DNA of 62,305 nt from Bacteroidaceae bacterium (GCA_017398805.1 JAFQEZ010000054.1:1-62305), one strand, 5' to 3'. Positions 18,272 through 29,193 are shown, counted from the first letter of the stretch. Made by a program: numbers and translations. The notes: generated by a model from the letters alone, not told the origin.

Positions 18272-18514
18272 TGCTGTTTGTATTGTTTCTGCGAAGATAG
18301 TGTTTTTGTGATAAAAAGCGAAATCTATGACGCGTTAAACTGTTGATTTTTTTTGTCTGATAATTGGTTTTGGACTATTGCATTTATGCCTCTTTTATAT
18401 TATCTTTGTGAAATGTACGTTGCCTCGTTCCGCGCTGTTTGCTGTGGTGGCAGGCGCGTAGTGCAGAGAAAGAATAGAAAACAGAATATTATCAACCTTT
18501 AAACGTTTACTGAA

Positions 18515-19747
18515 ATGGGTAAAGTTTTGCTTATTGGCGCCGGAGGTGTGGCTACTGTTGCGGCGCATAAGGTGTGCCAGAATACCGATGTGTTTACCGA
18601 AATCATGATTGCCAGCCGCACAAAAAAGAAGTGCGATGCATTGGCTGATGTGCTGAACAAGGAGTATGGAACAAACGTGCAGACGGCACAGGTGGATGCT
18701 GACAGTGTGGAACAACTTGTAGAACTGCTTGGCGCGTACAAGCCCGATATCGTAATGAACCTGGCCTTGCCATATCAGGACCTTACCATCATGGAAGCCT
18801 GTCTGCAGACAGGTTGCAACTATTTGGATACCGCCAACTATGAACCTAAGGACGAAGCTCACTTCGAATACAGCTGGCAGTGGGCTTTTCGCGAACGTTT
18901 CGAGAAGGCCGGTCTTTGCGCCATTTTGGGTTGCGGATTCGATCCGGGCGTGACCAGCGTTTTTACAGCCTATGCTGCAAAGCACCATTTCGATGAGATT
19001 CACTATCTTGATATCGTTGATTGTAACGCCGGAAATCATCATAAGGCATTCGCCACCAACTTCAATCCCGAAATCAATATCCGTGAAATCACCCAAAAGG
19101 GACTTTATTACGAGAATGGAAAGTATATCGAGACTGAACCGATGGAGATACATCAGCCATTGAACTACCCGAACATCGGCCCCCGCGAAAGCTATCTCTT
19201 GCATCACGAGGAGATTGAAAGTCTTGTCATCAACTTCCCGACCATCAAGCGTGCCCGTTTCTGGATGACCTTTGGCCAGCAGTATTTGAACTATCTTGAT
19301 GTGATTCAGAACATAGGCATGAGCCGCATTGACGAGGTGGAGTACAAGGCGCCCAAGGCCGACGGTACCGGCGAAGAGGTTGTGAAGATTGTTCCTTTGC
19401 AGTTCCTCAAGGCGGTTCTTCCTAATCCTCAGGATCTTGGTGAGAACTATGAGGGCGAGACCTCTATCGGTTGCCGTATCCGTGGTATCAAGGATGGCAA
19501 GGAGCATACATACTATGTATACAACAACTGCAGCCACCAAGAGGCTTACAAGGAGACCGGTATGCAGGGTGTGAGCTACACAACAGGTGTTCCTGCAATG
19601 ATTGGTGCGATGATGTTCCTCAAGGGTATCTGGCGCAAACCGGGTGTTTGGAACGTTGAGCAGTTCGACCCGGATCCATTCATGGAACAGTTGAACAAGC
19701 AGGGTCTGCCCTGGCACGAGGAGTTTGACAAAGACTTGGAACTTTGA
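18515..19747 (+). CDS. Carboxynorspermidine synthase, saccharopine dehydrogenase family
   Basis: A 410-residue NAD(P)-dependent enzyme of the saccharopine dehydrogenase fold. Rossmann motif VLLIGAGGVATVAAHK at residues 4-19, then IVMNLALPYQDLTIMEAC, YLDTANYEP, and LGCGFDPGVTSVFTAYA, which typify carboxynorspermidine dehydrogenase rather than lysine-pathway enzymes. It would condense diaminopropane or putrescine with aspartate semialdehyde in the alternative spermidine pathway; its decarboxylase partner is not in this window. A -7 box TATCTTTG lies at 18411-18418, but no -33 box at the usual distance. Confidence 0.88.
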   Translation: MGKVLLIGAGGVATVAAHKVCQNTDVFTEIMIASRTKKKCDALADVLNKEYGTNVQTAQVDADSVEQLVELLGAYKPDIVMNLALPYQDLTIMEACLQTGCNYLDTANYEPKDEAHFEYSWQWAFRERFEKAGLCAILGCGFDPGVTSVFTAYAAKHHFDEIHYLDIVDCNAGNHHKAFATNFNPEINIREITQKGLYYENGKYIETEPMEIHQPLNYPNIGPRESYLLHHEEIESLVINFPTIKRARFWMTFGQQYLNYLDVIQNIGMSRIDEVEYKAPKADGTGEEVVKIVPLQFLKAVLPNPQDLGENYEGETSIGCRIRGIKDGKEHTYYVYNNCSHQEAYKETGMQGVSYTTGVPAMIGAMMFLKGIWRKPGVWNVEQFDPDPFMEQLNKQGLPWHEEFDKDLEL

Positions 19748-19807
19748 TCCTTGCTCCAATATAATTATCTTAGTAATCTTAGTTACCTTACTAACCTTAG
19801 AAAATAA

Positions 19808-20845
19808 ATGGCAAAGAAAGAAGAATTGGAAAACATTGCAGGCAATGAGAAACTGCGTGCTTTGCAGGCTGCAATGGACAAGATAGAGAAGAACTTCGGT
19901 AAGGGTTCTATCATGAAACTCGGTGATGACAACTTCGAGGAGGTTGAGGTTATTCCTACAGGTTCTGTAGGCCTCAATGCTGCACTTGGTGTGGGCGGTT
20001 TCCCTCGTGGCCGTATAATCGAGATTTACGGTCCGGAGTCATCCGGTAAGACCACGTTGGCAATACATGCGATTGCAGAGGCGCAGAAGATGGGAGGCAT
20101 TGCGGCAATTATCGATGCAGAGCATGCGTTTGACCGTTTCTATGCGCAGAAGCTCGGTGTGGATATCGATAATCTGCTTATCTCTCAGCCCGATTGTGGC
20201 GAGCAGGCACTTGAAATTGCAGAGCAGCTTATCCGCTCATCTGCTATCGACATCATCGTGATTGACTCTGTTGCGGCTCTTACTCCTAAGGCGGAGATTG
20301 AGGGCGAGATGGGCGACAATAAGGTGGGTCTTCAGGCACGTCTTATGTCACAGGCGCTCCGCAAACTCACTTCTGCTATCAGCAAGACAAAGACGACATG
20401 TATCTTCATCAACCAGTTGCGTGAGAAAATCGGTATCATGTTCGGTAACCCCGAAACTACAACCGGTGGTAACGCGCTCAAGTTCTATGCTTCGGTACGC
20501 CTTGATATCCGTCGCGTGAGCCAGTTGAAGGATGGTGAAGAGGCAATCGGTAACTCAGTGCGTGTCAAGGTTGTGAAGAACAAGGTTGCGCCTCCATTCC
20601 GTAAGGCTGAGTTCGATATCATGTTCGGTGAGGGTATTTCACGTACCGGTGAAATCGTGGACCTCGGTGTGCAGTACGGTGTCATCAAGAAGAGCGGCTC
20701 GTTCTTCAGCTATAACGAGACAAAACTCGCCCAGGGTCGCGACCGTACAAAGGCTCTCATCGCGGACAATCCGGAACTTGCCGAGGAACTTGAGATGAAG
20801 ATTGCCGAGGCTATGAAAGGAAATGTCGAGGAGAGTGCCGAGTAA
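19808..20845 (+). CDS. recA: Recombinase RecA
   Basis: A 345-residue RecA. Walker [14 protein letters not shown] (around residue 76-88), MAW-like loop replaced by [20 protein letters not shown], Walker [13 protein letters not shown], loop L2 region [21 protein letters not shown] and the acidic C-terminus are intact. It drives homologous recombination and would trigger self-cleavage of the UmuD encoded at 40.5 kb. The 60-base gap before it contains short ATCTTAGTTACCTTACT iterations of the repeat type seen in other intergenic regions. The secreted peptidase gene follows at 40 bases. Confidence 0.98.
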   Translation: MAKKEELENIAGNEKLRALQAAMDKIEKNFGKGSIMKLGDDNFEEVEVIPTGSVGLNAALGVGGFPRGRIIEIYGPESSGKTTLAIHAIAEAQKMGGIAAIIDAEHAFDRFYAQKLGVDIDNLLISQPDCGEQALEIAEQLIRSSAIDIIVIDSVAALTPKAEIEGEMGDNKVGLQARLMSQALRKLTSAISKTKTTCIFINQLREKIGIMFGNPETTTGGNALKFYASVRLDIRRVSQLKDGEEAIGNSVRVKVVKNKVAPPFRKAEFDIMFGEGISRTGEIVDLGVQYGVIKKSGSFFSYNETKLAQGRDRTKALIADNPELAEELEMKIAEAMKGNVEESAE

Positions 20846-20885
20846 AGTGTGAATATTTGAAAATAACTATTTATAAAGTAAAACT

Positions 20886-22076
20886 ATGAAGAAAACTATT
20901 TTGTTTGCAGCGCTGGCATTTGTCGGTATCGGCGCTTTTGCACAGGAGGCGGAGAAAGAGCCCGACTTTACTGTGGTTAAGGAGAATAAGATCACAAGTA
21001 TAAAGAACCAGAACCAGGCAGGTACTTGCTGGTGCTACTCTTCACTCGCTTTCATCGAGTCAGAGTTGCTCCGCATGGGCAAGGGTGAGTATGACTTCTC
21101 TGAGATGTTCATCGTTCACAATACATACCTTGACCGTGCCGATAAGGCAGTCCGCACTCATGGTGATATATCTTTCTCTCAGGGCGGTTCTTTCTATGAT
21201 GTCATCTATGGCATGGAGACATTCGGTCTCGTTCCGGAGTCAGAGATGCGTCCGGGTGTGATGTACGGCAAGGAGCTCAGTGTCCATAATGAGCTTTCTG
21301 CAGTGAGCGATGCTGTTGTTGCAGCAATCGCTAAGGGTAAGCACCGCAGTCTGCAGGTGGGTCCTGACGGTCAGCCTCTTTGGAAGAAGGCTATCGAGGC
21401 TGTTCATGACATCTACCTTGGCGAGCGTCCCGAGAAGTTTACATACAACGGTAAGGAGTATACTCCAAAGTCATTCTATGAGTCATTGGGACTTAAGGCT
21501 GAGGACTACATCTCTTTGACATCTTATACTCACCACCCATTCTATGAGCCGTTCGTTCTTGAGATTCAGGACAACTGGCGTTGGGCTCAGTCATATAACC
21601 TTCCTATCGACGAGTTGATGCAGGTGTTTGACAATGCCATCATGGAGGGTTACACAATTGCATGGGGTAGCGACGTGAGCGAGGCCGGTTTCAACCGTCA
21701 TGGCAAGGCGACAATGCCTGACAATGCAAAGAAAACAGACCTTGAGGGCTCTGACATGGCAAAGTGGCTCAACTTGAGCGAGGAGGAGAAGAAGAGCACT
21801 CCTAATCCATCGGAGAAATGGTGTACACAGGAGGAACGTCAGATTGCTTATGACAATTGGGAGACAACCGACGACCACGGTATGCAGATCTTCGGTATCG
21901 CAAAGGACAAGGACGGTGTAGAGTACTACATGGTGAAGAACTCTTGGGGTGAGGCCGGTGACTATAAAGGCATCTGGTATGCTTCAAAGGCGTTTGCGCG
22001 TTACAAGACAATGAATATCGTTGTTCACAAGAACGCTATTCCTAAGGATATCCGCAAGAAACTCGGTATCAAGTAA
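20886..22076 (+). CDS. Secreted C1-family cysteine peptidase
   Basis: A 396-residue papain-fold peptidase of the bleomycin hydrolase/aminopeptidase C type. Signal peptide MKKTILFAALAFVGIGAFAQ (residues 1-20) indicates export. The catalytic triad is visible: Cys in NQAGTCWCYSSLAFIESE, His in TDDHGMQIFGIAKD, Asn in MVKNSWGEAGDYKG. Cytosolic PepC lacks a signal peptide, so this is the periplasmic or surface variant found in Bacteroidales. It is followed by a strong terminator. Confidence 0.9.
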   Translation: MKKTILFAALAFVGIGAFAQEAEKEPDFTVVKENKITSIKNQNQAGTCWCYSSLAFIESELLRMGKGEYDFSEMFIVHNTYLDRADKAVRTHGDISFSQGGSFYDVIYGMETFGLVPESEMRPGVMYGKELSVHNELSAVSDAVVAAIAKGKHRSLQVGPDGQPLWKKAIEAVHDIYLGERPEKFTYNGKEYTPKSFYESLGLKAEDYISLTSYTHHPFYEPFVLEIQDNWRWAQSYNLPIDELMQVFDNAIMEGYTIAWGSDVSEAGFNRHGKATMPDNAKKTDLEGSDMAKWLNLSEEEKKSTPNPSEKWCTQEERQIAYDNWETTDDHGMQIFGIAKDKDGVEYYMVKNSWGEAGDYKGIWYASKAFARYKTMNIVVHKNAIPKDIRKKLGIK

Positions 22077-22092
22077 GGCATCTTACAAATAT

Positions 22093-22138
22093 AAAGGAGC
22101 CGTGTCCAAAAAATCAGACACGGCTCCTTTTTGTTTGT
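22093..22138 (+). terminator. Terminator after C1 peptidase
   Basis: 14-bp perfect stem AAAGGAGCCGTGTC/GACACGGCTCCTTT with a 10-base loop followed by TTTGTTTGTTT. The 230 bases between here and recJ are AT-rich and hold no gene I can support. Confidence 0.92.
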
Positions 22139-22368
22139 TTAAAAAATCTTATTTGTTCAAAAAAATATACCGATATCTCCAAAAATTACAATCCGTTTTT
22201 GTATTTTTACAAATTGAAGAGATTTTGCTTTATCTTGCCCGTAATGTATGGTTTGTAATTTACAGAGCAGTTGACAGGTAATGGGCATGCCTGATATGTT
22301 GGCAGGGTTTTCTCTGTGCCGGTAAAGCGACTCTTCCACTTGCTGTGCAAAAATAAAAATAATATATA

Positions 22369-24093
22369 ATGGGTCAGAAATGGAAATATCAACCTCCTAC
22401 ATACGAGCAGACCTTGGCGGCCAATACGCTGTCGGCAGAGTTGGATATGAATCCGATACTCTGCAATCTGCTGTTGAAACGAGGTATTGCCACTGTAGCT
22501 GAGGCAAGGAATTTCTTTCGACCGAAGCTCAATAACCTCCATAATCCGTTCCTGATGAACGATATGGATGTTGCGGTCAAGCGCCTGAACAAGGCCTTGG
22601 GCAAAAAGGAACGCATACTCGTCTATGGCGATTATGACGTTGACGGCACTACTTCCGTGGCTTTGGTATATAAGTTCCTGCAACAGTTCTCATCAAATAT
22701 CGACTATTATATTCCCGACCGCAACGAGGACGGATACGGAATATCAAAACGTGGAGTTGACTATGCTAACTCTACAGGTGTGAAACTTATAATTGTGCTC
22801 GACTGTGGAATAAAGGCGGTGGAGGAGATTGCCTATGCCAAGTCCCTTGGTATCGATTTTATCGTATGCGACCATCATGTACCCGATGAGGAACTTCCAT
22901 GTGCTGTCGCAATCCTCAATCCCAAACGTACCGACTCGACATACCCTTATCCTCATCTTTCGGGCTGTGGAGTAGGTTTCAAGTTCATGCAGGCATTTGC
23001 AATGGACAATGGAATACCCAATGAGCAACTCTATTCGTTGCTCGACCTTGTGGCTGTCAGCATAGCATCGGACCTCGTACCGATAATGGGTGAGAACCGT
23101 ATCCTTGCTTATCATGGCATAAAGCAGATAAACCATAGCCCGAGCATCGGCCTCAAGGCTATCATACAGGTGTGCGGCCTTACAGAGAAAGAGATAAGCA
23201 TAAACGATATAATATTCAAGATCGGTCCACGTATCAACGCTTCGGGACGTATCCAGCAGGGTAAGGTCGCTGTTGACCTCTTGATTGAGAATAATCTGGA
23301 TGCAGCCCTTGAAATGGGCTATCAGGTGAACGAGTTCAATGAGGCACGTAAGGAACTTGACAAGAGTATGACCGAAGAGGCCAATGCCATTGTCGAGGGA
23401 CTTGAGAGCTTTGACGAGCAGCGTGCCATCGTTATTTTCAATGCCGACTGGCATCGTGGCGTGATAGGTATCGTGGCGTCACGTCTTACCGAGGTGTATC
23501 ACCGTCCTGCTGTTGTTATAACCTGTAGCGGTGATATCGCTACAGGATCGGCACGTTCAGTCACCGGTTTCGACCTATACAAGGCTATGGAGAGTTGCCG
23601 CGACCTGCTTGAGAACTTCGGTGGACATACATATGCGGCAGGTTTCTCCCTCAAGGTGGAGAATGTGGATGCTTTTGCCGAACGTTTCAAGGAGTATGTA
23701 TCGGAGAATATCCTTCCTGAGCAGATGGCTCCGTCGATAGAGATTGATGCAGAGATTGACTTCCATCAGATAACACGCAAGTTCTTCAACGACCTCAAGA
23801 GGTTCGCACCTCATGGTCCTGATAATCCCAAACCGGTGTTCTGTACACGTGGGGTGTGTGATTATGGTACAAGCAAGGTCGTGGGCCGCCGTCAGGAGCA
23901 TATAAAACTGGAACTTGTAGACAATAAGTCCAATGCTATACTCAATGGTATAGCATTCGGTCAGAGTGCCCAGGCAAAGTACATCAAGTCGAAGCAACTG
24001 TTCGATATATGCTACACTCTTGAGGATAATGCATACAAGCATGGTGAGGTACAGCTTCAGATAGAGAGTATAAGGACAAAAGCCTCCCGATAA
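22369..24093 (+). CDS. recJ: Single-stranded-DNA exonuclease RecJ
   Basis: A 574-residue 5'-3' ssDNA exonuclease of the DHH superfamily. Motif [18 protein letters not shown], motif [11 protein letters not shown], the DHH signature [12 protein letters not shown], motif [14 protein letters not shown] and the DHHA1 domain with [11 protein letters not shown] are intact. The gene is followed after 7 bases by recQ: RecQ unwinds duplex and RecJ resects the 5' strand, so the pair forms a natural RecFOR-pathway resection unit, then cstA follows after 11 bases. Confidence 0.96.
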   Translation: MGQKWKYQPPTYEQTLAANTLSAELDMNPILCNLLLKRGIATVAEARNFFRPKLNNLHNPFLMNDMDVAVKRLNKALGKKERILVYGDYDVDGTTSVALVYKFLQQFSSNIDYYIPDRNEDGYGISKRGVDYANSTGVKLIIVLDCGIKAVEEIAYAKSLGIDFIVCDHHVPDEELPCAVAILNPKRTDSTYPYPHLSGCGVGFKFMQAFAMDNGIPNEQLYSLLDLVAVSIASDLVPIMGENRILAYHGIKQINHSPSIGLKAIIQVCGLTEKEISINDIIFKIGPRINASGRIQQGKVAVDLLIENNLDAALEMGYQVNEFNEARKELDKSMTEEANAIVEGLESFDEQRAIVIFNADWHRGVIGIVASRLTEVYHRPAVVITCSGDIATGSARSVTGFDLYKAMESCRDLLENFGGHTYAAGFSLKVENVDAFAERFKEYVSENILPEQMAPSIEIDAEIDFHQITRKFFNDLKRFAPHGPDNPKPVFCTRGVCDYGTSKVVGRRQEHIKLELVDNKSNAILNGIAFGQSAQAKYIKSKQLFDICYTLEDNAYKHGEVQLQIESIRTKASR

Positions 24094-24100
24094 AAGTTGC

Positions 24101-25990
24101 ATGACATACAGCGAAATCCTTAAACAGTATTGGGGGTACGATGATTTCCGTGGAATACAGCGCGAAATAATCGAGAGCATAGGGGCCGGGCGTGACACGC
24201 TCGGCCTTATGCCCACAGGTGGTGGCAAGAGCATAACCTTTCAGGTGCCTACACTCGCCTCCGATGGTCTCTGTATTGTCGTTACTCCGCTCATAGCCTT
24301 GATGAAGGACCAGGTTGCCAACTTGCGGTGCAGGGGTATCAAGGCTACGGCAATATATTCGGGCATGAAGAGCAGCGAAATCGTGACTGCACTCGAGAAC
24401 TGCATTTTCGGTGATTACAAGTTCCTCTACATCTCTCCCGAGCGAATTGCATCGGAACTTTTCATAAAGAAGATAAGGCGCGTCAAGGTTTCTTTGATTA
24501 CAGTAGACGAGGCACACTGCATATCACAGTGGGGGCACGACTTCCGTCCTGCCTACCGTGAGATAAAGGCATTGCGCGATATGTTCCCAGCCGTGCCGGT
24601 ACTTGCGCTGACAGCGACAGCTACTCGCGAAGTCGCTAAGGATATACAGCAACAGCTCGGTTTCAAGGAGGAGAATTGCTATAGCATGAGTTTCGGGCGC
24701 AAGAATCTTGTGTATGTCGTGCGTCGTACCGAGAACAAGGCACAGGAACTGTTGCATATACTCGGACGCATGAGCGGTTCTGCCATAGTTTATACGCTCA
24801 ACCGCAAGAAAACAAAAGAGGTGTGTGACCTGCTTGTGGCAAACGGTATAACGGCGGAGTATTATCATGCGGGTCTCTCACCGGAGAGCAAGGATGCCAA
24901 AGAAGAGGCATGGAAGAGCGGCAGAGCGCGTGTTATGGTCTCGACGAATGCCTTCGGTATGGGTATTGACAAGCCCGATGTGCGTTTGGTTGTGCATGTC
25001 GACCTTCCAAGTTCCATTGAAGCATACTTCCAGGAGGCCGGGCGTGCTGGACGTGACGGAAAGGATGCCTATGCGGTCACACTCTACAGCCGTGCCGACA
25101 ATGGAGTTGTTGCACGCAGGCTATCGGACAACTATCCCTCGCAGGATTTCATCCGTGAGATATATGATGAGATATGCTATTACTACAGCATGGCGCTTGG
25201 CGACGGTCTTGACTGCACTTTCGAGTTCTCATTGGGCGATTTCTGCAAACAGTATCATCGTCCGACATTGCAGACCGACAGTGCCCTCAGAATGCTTACC
25301 CGAATGGGTTATCTTGAGTATGTCGAGGAGATGGAATACTCGTCGCGCGTGCGTTTTATTGTGGGCAAGGATTCGCTCTACCGCTTTCGTGGACTGCAGG
25401 CCGATTATGAACTGCTGTTGAATGCGTTGCTACGCAATTACAGCGGTCTGTTCAACGATACGGTATTCATTGATGAGCGTTATCTTTCCCGTATAACAAA
25501 GCTTTCGCGTCACCGCATGTACGAGATTTTTGTCTCTCTTAGTAACCTTGGACTTGTCGCATATGCGCCATCGAAGAAATGTCCGATAATAACCTTTACA
25601 CGACGCCGGGTACTTGGAAGTGAGTTGCGTTTCACTCGCGAGGTGTATGATGAACGTAAGGCGGCATTCGGTGATCGCCTGAAGTCTGTAATACATTACG
25701 CCACGAGCGATGACGATTGCCGCAGCCGCATGCTGCTTGAGTATTTCGGAGAAAAGGGCAGCGATGATTGCGGACGTTGCGATGTATGTATAAAGAAACA
25801 TGCGCAAAAAGACAGTATGCCCTCGTCCTCGGCTGTTGATGCAATAATGCAACTGCTTGCCGATGGAAAAGAACACTCTCTTGACGAACTGACTGCTATA
25901 AAATCGCCTGAGTCCACAAGAAAAAAAGTCCTCCGCCAGCTTTGCGATGAGGAGCGGATAAAGATTATTGACGGAAAAATAATGAAATAA
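24101..25990 (+). CDS. recQ: ATP-dependent DNA helicase RecQ
   Basis: A 629-residue 3'-5' superfamily-2 helicase. Seen: Walker [19 protein letters not shown] box [49 protein letters not shown], the arginine-finger motif EAGRAGRDG, the zinc site with CGRCDVC near residue 560, and a winged-helix region. A canonical HRDC domain is not evident; the C-terminus ends in a short helical segment ([20 protein letters not shown]). It starts 7 bases after recJ. Confidence 0.95.
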   Translation: MTYSEILKQYWGYDDFRGIQREIIESIGAGRDTLGLMPTGGGKSITFQVPTLASDGLCIVVTPLIALMKDQVANLRCRGIKATAIYSGMKSSEIVTALENCIFGDYKFLYISPERIASELFIKKIRRVKVSLITVDEAHCISQWGHDFRPAYREIKALRDMFPAVPVLALTATATREVAKDIQQQLGFKEENCYSMSFGRKNLVYVVRRTENKAQELLHILGRMSGSAIVYTLNRKKTKEVCDLLVANGITAEYYHAGLSPESKDAKEEAWKSGRARVMVSTNAFGMGIDKPDVRLVVHVDLPSSIEAYFQEAGRAGRDGKDAYAVTLYSRADNGVVARRLSDNYPSQDFIREIYDEICYYYSMALGDGLDCTFEFSLGDFCKQYHRPTLQTDSALRMLTRMGYLEYVEEMEYSSRVRFIVGKDSLYRFRGLQADYELLLNALLRNYSGLFNDTVFIDERYLSRITKLSRHRMYEIFVSLSNLGLVAYAPSKKCPIITFTRRRVLGSELRFTREVYDERKAAFGDRLKSVIHYATSDDDCRSRMLLEYFGEKGSDDCGRCDVCIKKHAQKDSMPSSSAVDAIMQLLADGKEHSLDELTAIKSPESTRKKVLRQLCDEERIKIIDGKIMK

Positions 25991-26001
25991 AGTATTATAC
26001 T

Positions 26002-27459
26002 ATGATAACATTCCTATTATGCCTTGCGGCACTTGTGATTGCCTATTTTACCTATGGCAAGTATCTTGAGAAAGTATGCGGAATAGATGAAACCAATCCG
26101 GTTCCGTCACAGACCATGTATGACGGTGTCGATTATATACCGATGCCCCGTTGGAAGGTCTTCCTTATCCAGTTGCTCAACATTGCAGGTCTCGGACCTA
26201 TTTTCGGTGCTCTGCTTGGTGCAGCCTATGGTCCTGTGGCATTCCTGTGGATTACATTGGGTGGCATATTCATGGGCGCCATGCATGACTTTATCGCAGG
26301 TGTTATATCGCTTAAAAGCAACGGACAGAGCCTGCCTGAGATAATAGGTACATATCTTGGCAATGGCACAAGGGGTTTTATGCGTATCTTCTCTGTGTTG
26401 CTGATGGTGCTGGTGGGTGCTGTATTCATGTCTCAGCCTGCTGAACTCATTGCGTCAAACGTGAATCTCCCTTCTCTTGAGGTGCAGGCTTTCAGCGGCA
26501 TGTCCTGGGAACTTATATCCGTGCTTGCCGTGATTCTTGTATATTACATTATGGCAACGCTGCTTCCTATTGACAAACTCATAGGCCGCATATATCCGCT
26601 TTTCGGTATTGCGTTGCTTGTGATGGCTGTCAGCATCCTTTGTATACTGCTTGTACACAGCGACACATATATAATCCCCGAACTAACCTCTATTGATAAC
26701 CAGATAACCAACCCTGAAAAGTTCCCGATTGTGCCTATGCTCTTCACTACAATAGCATGCGGTGCGATATCGGGCTTCCACGCAACTCAGTCGCCAATGA
26801 TGGCGCGTTGCATGAAATCGGAGAAGCAGAGCCGCAGCATATTCTACGGTGCAATGATTTCCGAGAGTATTGTCGCGCTCATCTGGGCCGCAATAGGCAT
26901 GGCCTTCTGGGGTGGAGTAGAGGGACTTAACGCTGCCATTGCCGAACATGGCGGCAGTGCGGCGAAACTTGTGAACGTCATCACAAGCACCACTATGGGG
27001 CCTCTCATTACATCTTTTGTGCTTGTGGGTATAATAGGCTGTGCAATAACATCGGGCGATACGGCATTCCGCTGTGCAAGGCTCATCGTGGCAGATATGT
27101 TCGGCATCGGGCAGAAGAAATTTATCAAGCGTCTGCTTGTATCGCTGCCTTTATTCGCAGGTGCTCTGTTCATTATCTTTGCCTTGCCGTTCCAGACAAT
27201 ATGGAGCTATTTCGCATGGTGTAACCAGACTTTGGCGGTAATTACTTTGTGGTGTATAACGGTATATCTTTTCAAGAAGGGTAAGCCTGTTGCCATTGGT
27301 ATGCTGCCTGCGCTAATAATGACCTATGTCTGTTCTTCATATATCTTCATCTCGCCGATGATGTTCGGCATGGAGAACCGCATGCTGGCATATATCCTTG
27401 GCGGTGTACTGACGTTGGTTATTGCTGCTGCGGTACATTTCAAAGCAAGGAAAGGCTGA
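26002..27459 (+). CDS. cstA: Carbon starvation protein CstA-type transporter
   Basis: A 485-residue multi-spanning inner-membrane protein of the CstA family, implicated in peptide or pyruvate uptake during starvation. Seen: family motifs NPVPSQTMYDGVDYIPM, GLGPIFGALLGAAYGPVAFLWI, FMGAMHDFIAGVIS, FHATQSPMMARCMKSE and CAITSGDTAFRCARLI. It is shorter than E. coli CstA (701 residues), as is normal for this branch. Co-directional with recJ-recQ with an 11-base gap; no functional link with DNA repair is apparent. Confidence 0.92.
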   Translation: MITFLLCLAALVIAYFTYGKYLEKVCGIDETNPVPSQTMYDGVDYIPMPRWKVFLIQLLNIAGLGPIFGALLGAAYGPVAFLWITLGGIFMGAMHDFIAGVISLKSNGQSLPEIIGTYLGNGTRGFMRIFSVLLMVLVGAVFMSQPAELIASNVNLPSLEVQAFSGMSWELISVLAVILVYYIMATLLPIDKLIGRIYPLFGIALLVMAVSILCILLVHSDTYIIPELTSIDNQITNPEKFPIVPMLFTTIACGAISGFHATQSPMMARCMKSEKQSRSIFYGAMISESIVALIWAAIGMAFWGGVEGLNAAIAEHGGSAAKLVNVITSTTMGPLITSFVLVGIIGCAITSGDTAFRCARLIVADMFGIGQKKFIKRLLVSLPLFAGALFIIFALPFQTIWSYFAWCNQTLAVITLWCITVYLFKKGKPVAIGMLPALIMTYVCSSYIFISPMMFGMENRMLAYILGGVLTLVIAAAVHFKARKG

Positions 27460-27683
27460 TAAAGGGCTCTTGTACCGCGTTCCTTAACTCCTTTAGTCTA
27501 TATTCAGACATGGAGTACCGGAAATCCCTCTGCTACGCTCGTTACTATTTGAAAAGGAAGACAGTCTGAATTTGCTTTTCAAACCTGTCGGTATTGTCAT
27601 GCTGGAGCGTAGCGGAGCATCAGAAATGCCGGTATTGTCATGCTGGGAGTATTAGAGATTCTTCGCTGCGTTACTCTCTGCTC
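27460..27683. repeat. Intergenic repeat patchwork after cstA
   Basis: No gene. A direct repeat GGTATTGTCATGCTGG occurs at 27591-27606 and 27632-27647, and the GATTCTTCGCTGCGTTACTC module (27657-27676) is a variant of the class seen at the window start and end. This is part of a 500-base gene-free stretch between cstA and the convergent GH109-like gene. Confidence 0.6.
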
Positions 27684-27945
27684 AGAATGACAAAACATAA
27701 GTTTTGTTATCGGCGAGTTCATTAGCGGTAGGTCGCACGAGGCATGGGTGAAACTCATGCCGTGCGGGCCGCGAAAGGATGAATGAGCCAATGACTCTGC
27801 AAATATAGAATGACAAAACAACGTTTTGTTATCGACGAGTTTTGCAGCAACAGGTCAAACGCAGCATAACCGCAGGTTATGCTGCGTTTGGGTTGCTAAA
27901 AGTAAAACGAGTCAATGACAGTGCAAATATAGAATGACAAAGCTC
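27684..27945. repeat. Tandem pair of 123/124-bp structured repeats
   Basis: Two diverged copies begin at AGAATGACAAAAC (27684 and 27807), and a third start occurs at 27931. Each has an outer hairpin (ACAAAAC/GTTTTGT), a shared box TTATCGRCGAGTT, a long inner hairpin, and the end box ATGACTCTGCAAATATAG (or ATGACAGTGC...). The inner stems differ in sequence (GGCATGGGT/ACTCATGCC versus GCAGCATAACC/GGTTATGCTGC) yet both pair well, which points to conserved structure rather than conserved sequence. Identity is unknown: structured RNA element or palindromic mobile repeat. Confidence 0.7.
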
Positions 27946-27972
27946 AAGATGACTACAATGACAGAACAACTG

Positions 27973-29193
27973 TCAAGAGAAGATTTTCTTGCTGTCCGGA
28001 CAATTTTGTCCACGTGTGAAGTCGGGGATTTCGACGGGTGTTCCGCCGTTGCTTGCCGATATGTCGGTCAGCTCCACAAGACAACTCCACAGAGCTGCAT
28101 CATAGACATTCATATCGAGCGGCAATCCGTTTCTAAGGCAGTGTATCAAGCGGCTGTCCATAGCATAGTCTATCCAGCGGCGGCCGCACAGTTCCTCGCC
28201 ACGCTGTTTGTACATTGCAACAAACGGGTGGCGGTGTTGTTCCATAAGCCTTGTGCACTCCTCGCCCATAGCCATATTGTCGCTGTCGGGGGCAAAGGCA
28301 AATGAGGGTACAGGATATTTCTGTGCGAATCCCTCGGTGCCGCTCACAAGGAACGAACGGCTGTATGGGCGTGGCAGGGTTATACAGTGTTGTACAAGAA
28401 TAGTATGTCCCTTTTCTGTGGTGATAATAGAACTGTTCATATTCCCTTGCAGGCTGTTGTCGCCAACGGTCTTGGAGGAGCAGGAGACGATACTCTTCAT
28501 CCGGTCACCACGGTTTATGCCCATTGCCAATGCTACAGGGCCAAGGCCATGTGTGGGGTAGGGGTTGCCGTTGTGGCTGTTCATGAATTCTACCTGCCAG
28601 TTGCTCCACTTGCGTCCGCCGTCATCGTTGGTGGCTATACGTTCGCGCAGGTCATGAAGGTATGAACCTTCGGCATGTATTATCTCTCCAAGCATGCCCT
28701 GCTGAACCATGTTCAGCGTGCATAGCTCAAACTCGTCATAACAGCAGTTCTCAAGCATTATGCAGTGGCGCTGCGTCTCCTCTGCTGTGTCAACAAGTCT
28801 CCAGCAATCTGCGACGGTGGTTGCAGCAGGCACTTCTGTTGCTACGTGCTTGCCCTGTTGCATGGCATATACTGCTATGTCGGCATGGCTTGCCCAATCG
28901 GTACATATATACACAAGATCGATATCGCTCTGCCGGCAAAGTTCTTTCCAACCTTCATTGCCGCTGTATGTTTCGGGAACTTTACCGCCCTGTTCTGCTA
29001 TGATGTTTCTTGCTTCGGCAATATTCTCTTCAACAAGGTCGCACAAAGCGGTTATGCAGCACCCTTCGATGTGCATCATCCTGTGTACAGCACGTTTGGC
29101 ACGTACGCCAAGACCCACAAAGCCTATGCGTACGCACTCGATGGGTTCGCACTGCAACTGCAACACATTGCTTTTTATATCGCTTCTGCTCAT
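27973..29193 (-). CDS. GH109-like Gfo/Idh/MocA oxidoreductase
   Basis: A 406-residue NAD-binding protein. Rossmann motif VRIGFVGLGVRAKRAV near residue 21, EVPAATTVADCW (glycosidase-type EVP motif), then EGSYLHDLRERI and NPYPTHGLGPVALAMGINRGDR, which match GH109 alpha-N-acetylgalactosaminidases that use an NAD-dependent redox mechanism. Unlike many GH109 members it has no Tat or lipoprotein signal at its N-terminus, suggesting a cytoplasmic enzyme. A promoter candidate is TTTG (29240-29243 complement), 19 bases, TTATTTTG (29213-29220 complement). Substrate is inferred, not shown. Confidence 0.8.
   Translation of the reverse strand: MSRSDIKSNVLQLQCEPIECVRIGFVGLGVRAKRAVHRMMHIEGCCITALCDLVEENIAEARNIIAEQGGKVPETYSGNEGWKELCRQSDIDLVYICTDWASHADIAVYAMQQGKHVATEVPAATTVADCWRLVDTAEETQRHCIMLENCCYDEFELCTLNMVQQGMLGEIIHAEGSYLHDLRERIATNDDGGRKWSNWQVEFMNSHNGNPYPTHGLGPVALAMGINRGDRMKSIVSCSSKTVGDNSLQGNMNSSIITTEKGHTILVQHCITLPRPYSRSFLVSGTEGFAQKYPVPSFAFAPDSDNMAMGEECTRLMEQHRHPFVAMYKQRGEELCGRRWIDYAMDSRLIHCLRNGLPLDMNVYDAALWSCLVELTDISASNGGTPVEIPDFTRGQNCPDSKKIFS

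Noticed and set aside
18395-19759. 454-codon open frame antisense to the carboxynorspermidine synthase gene
   Set aside because: The opposite strand encodes a clear enzyme with Rossmann and family motifs; the antisense frame has no recognisable domain and arises from codon bias.
24101-27459. recJ-recQ-cstA as a defence island
   Set aside because: recJ and recQ are ordinary repair genes here and cstA is a transporter; close spacing alone does not indicate a defence system.
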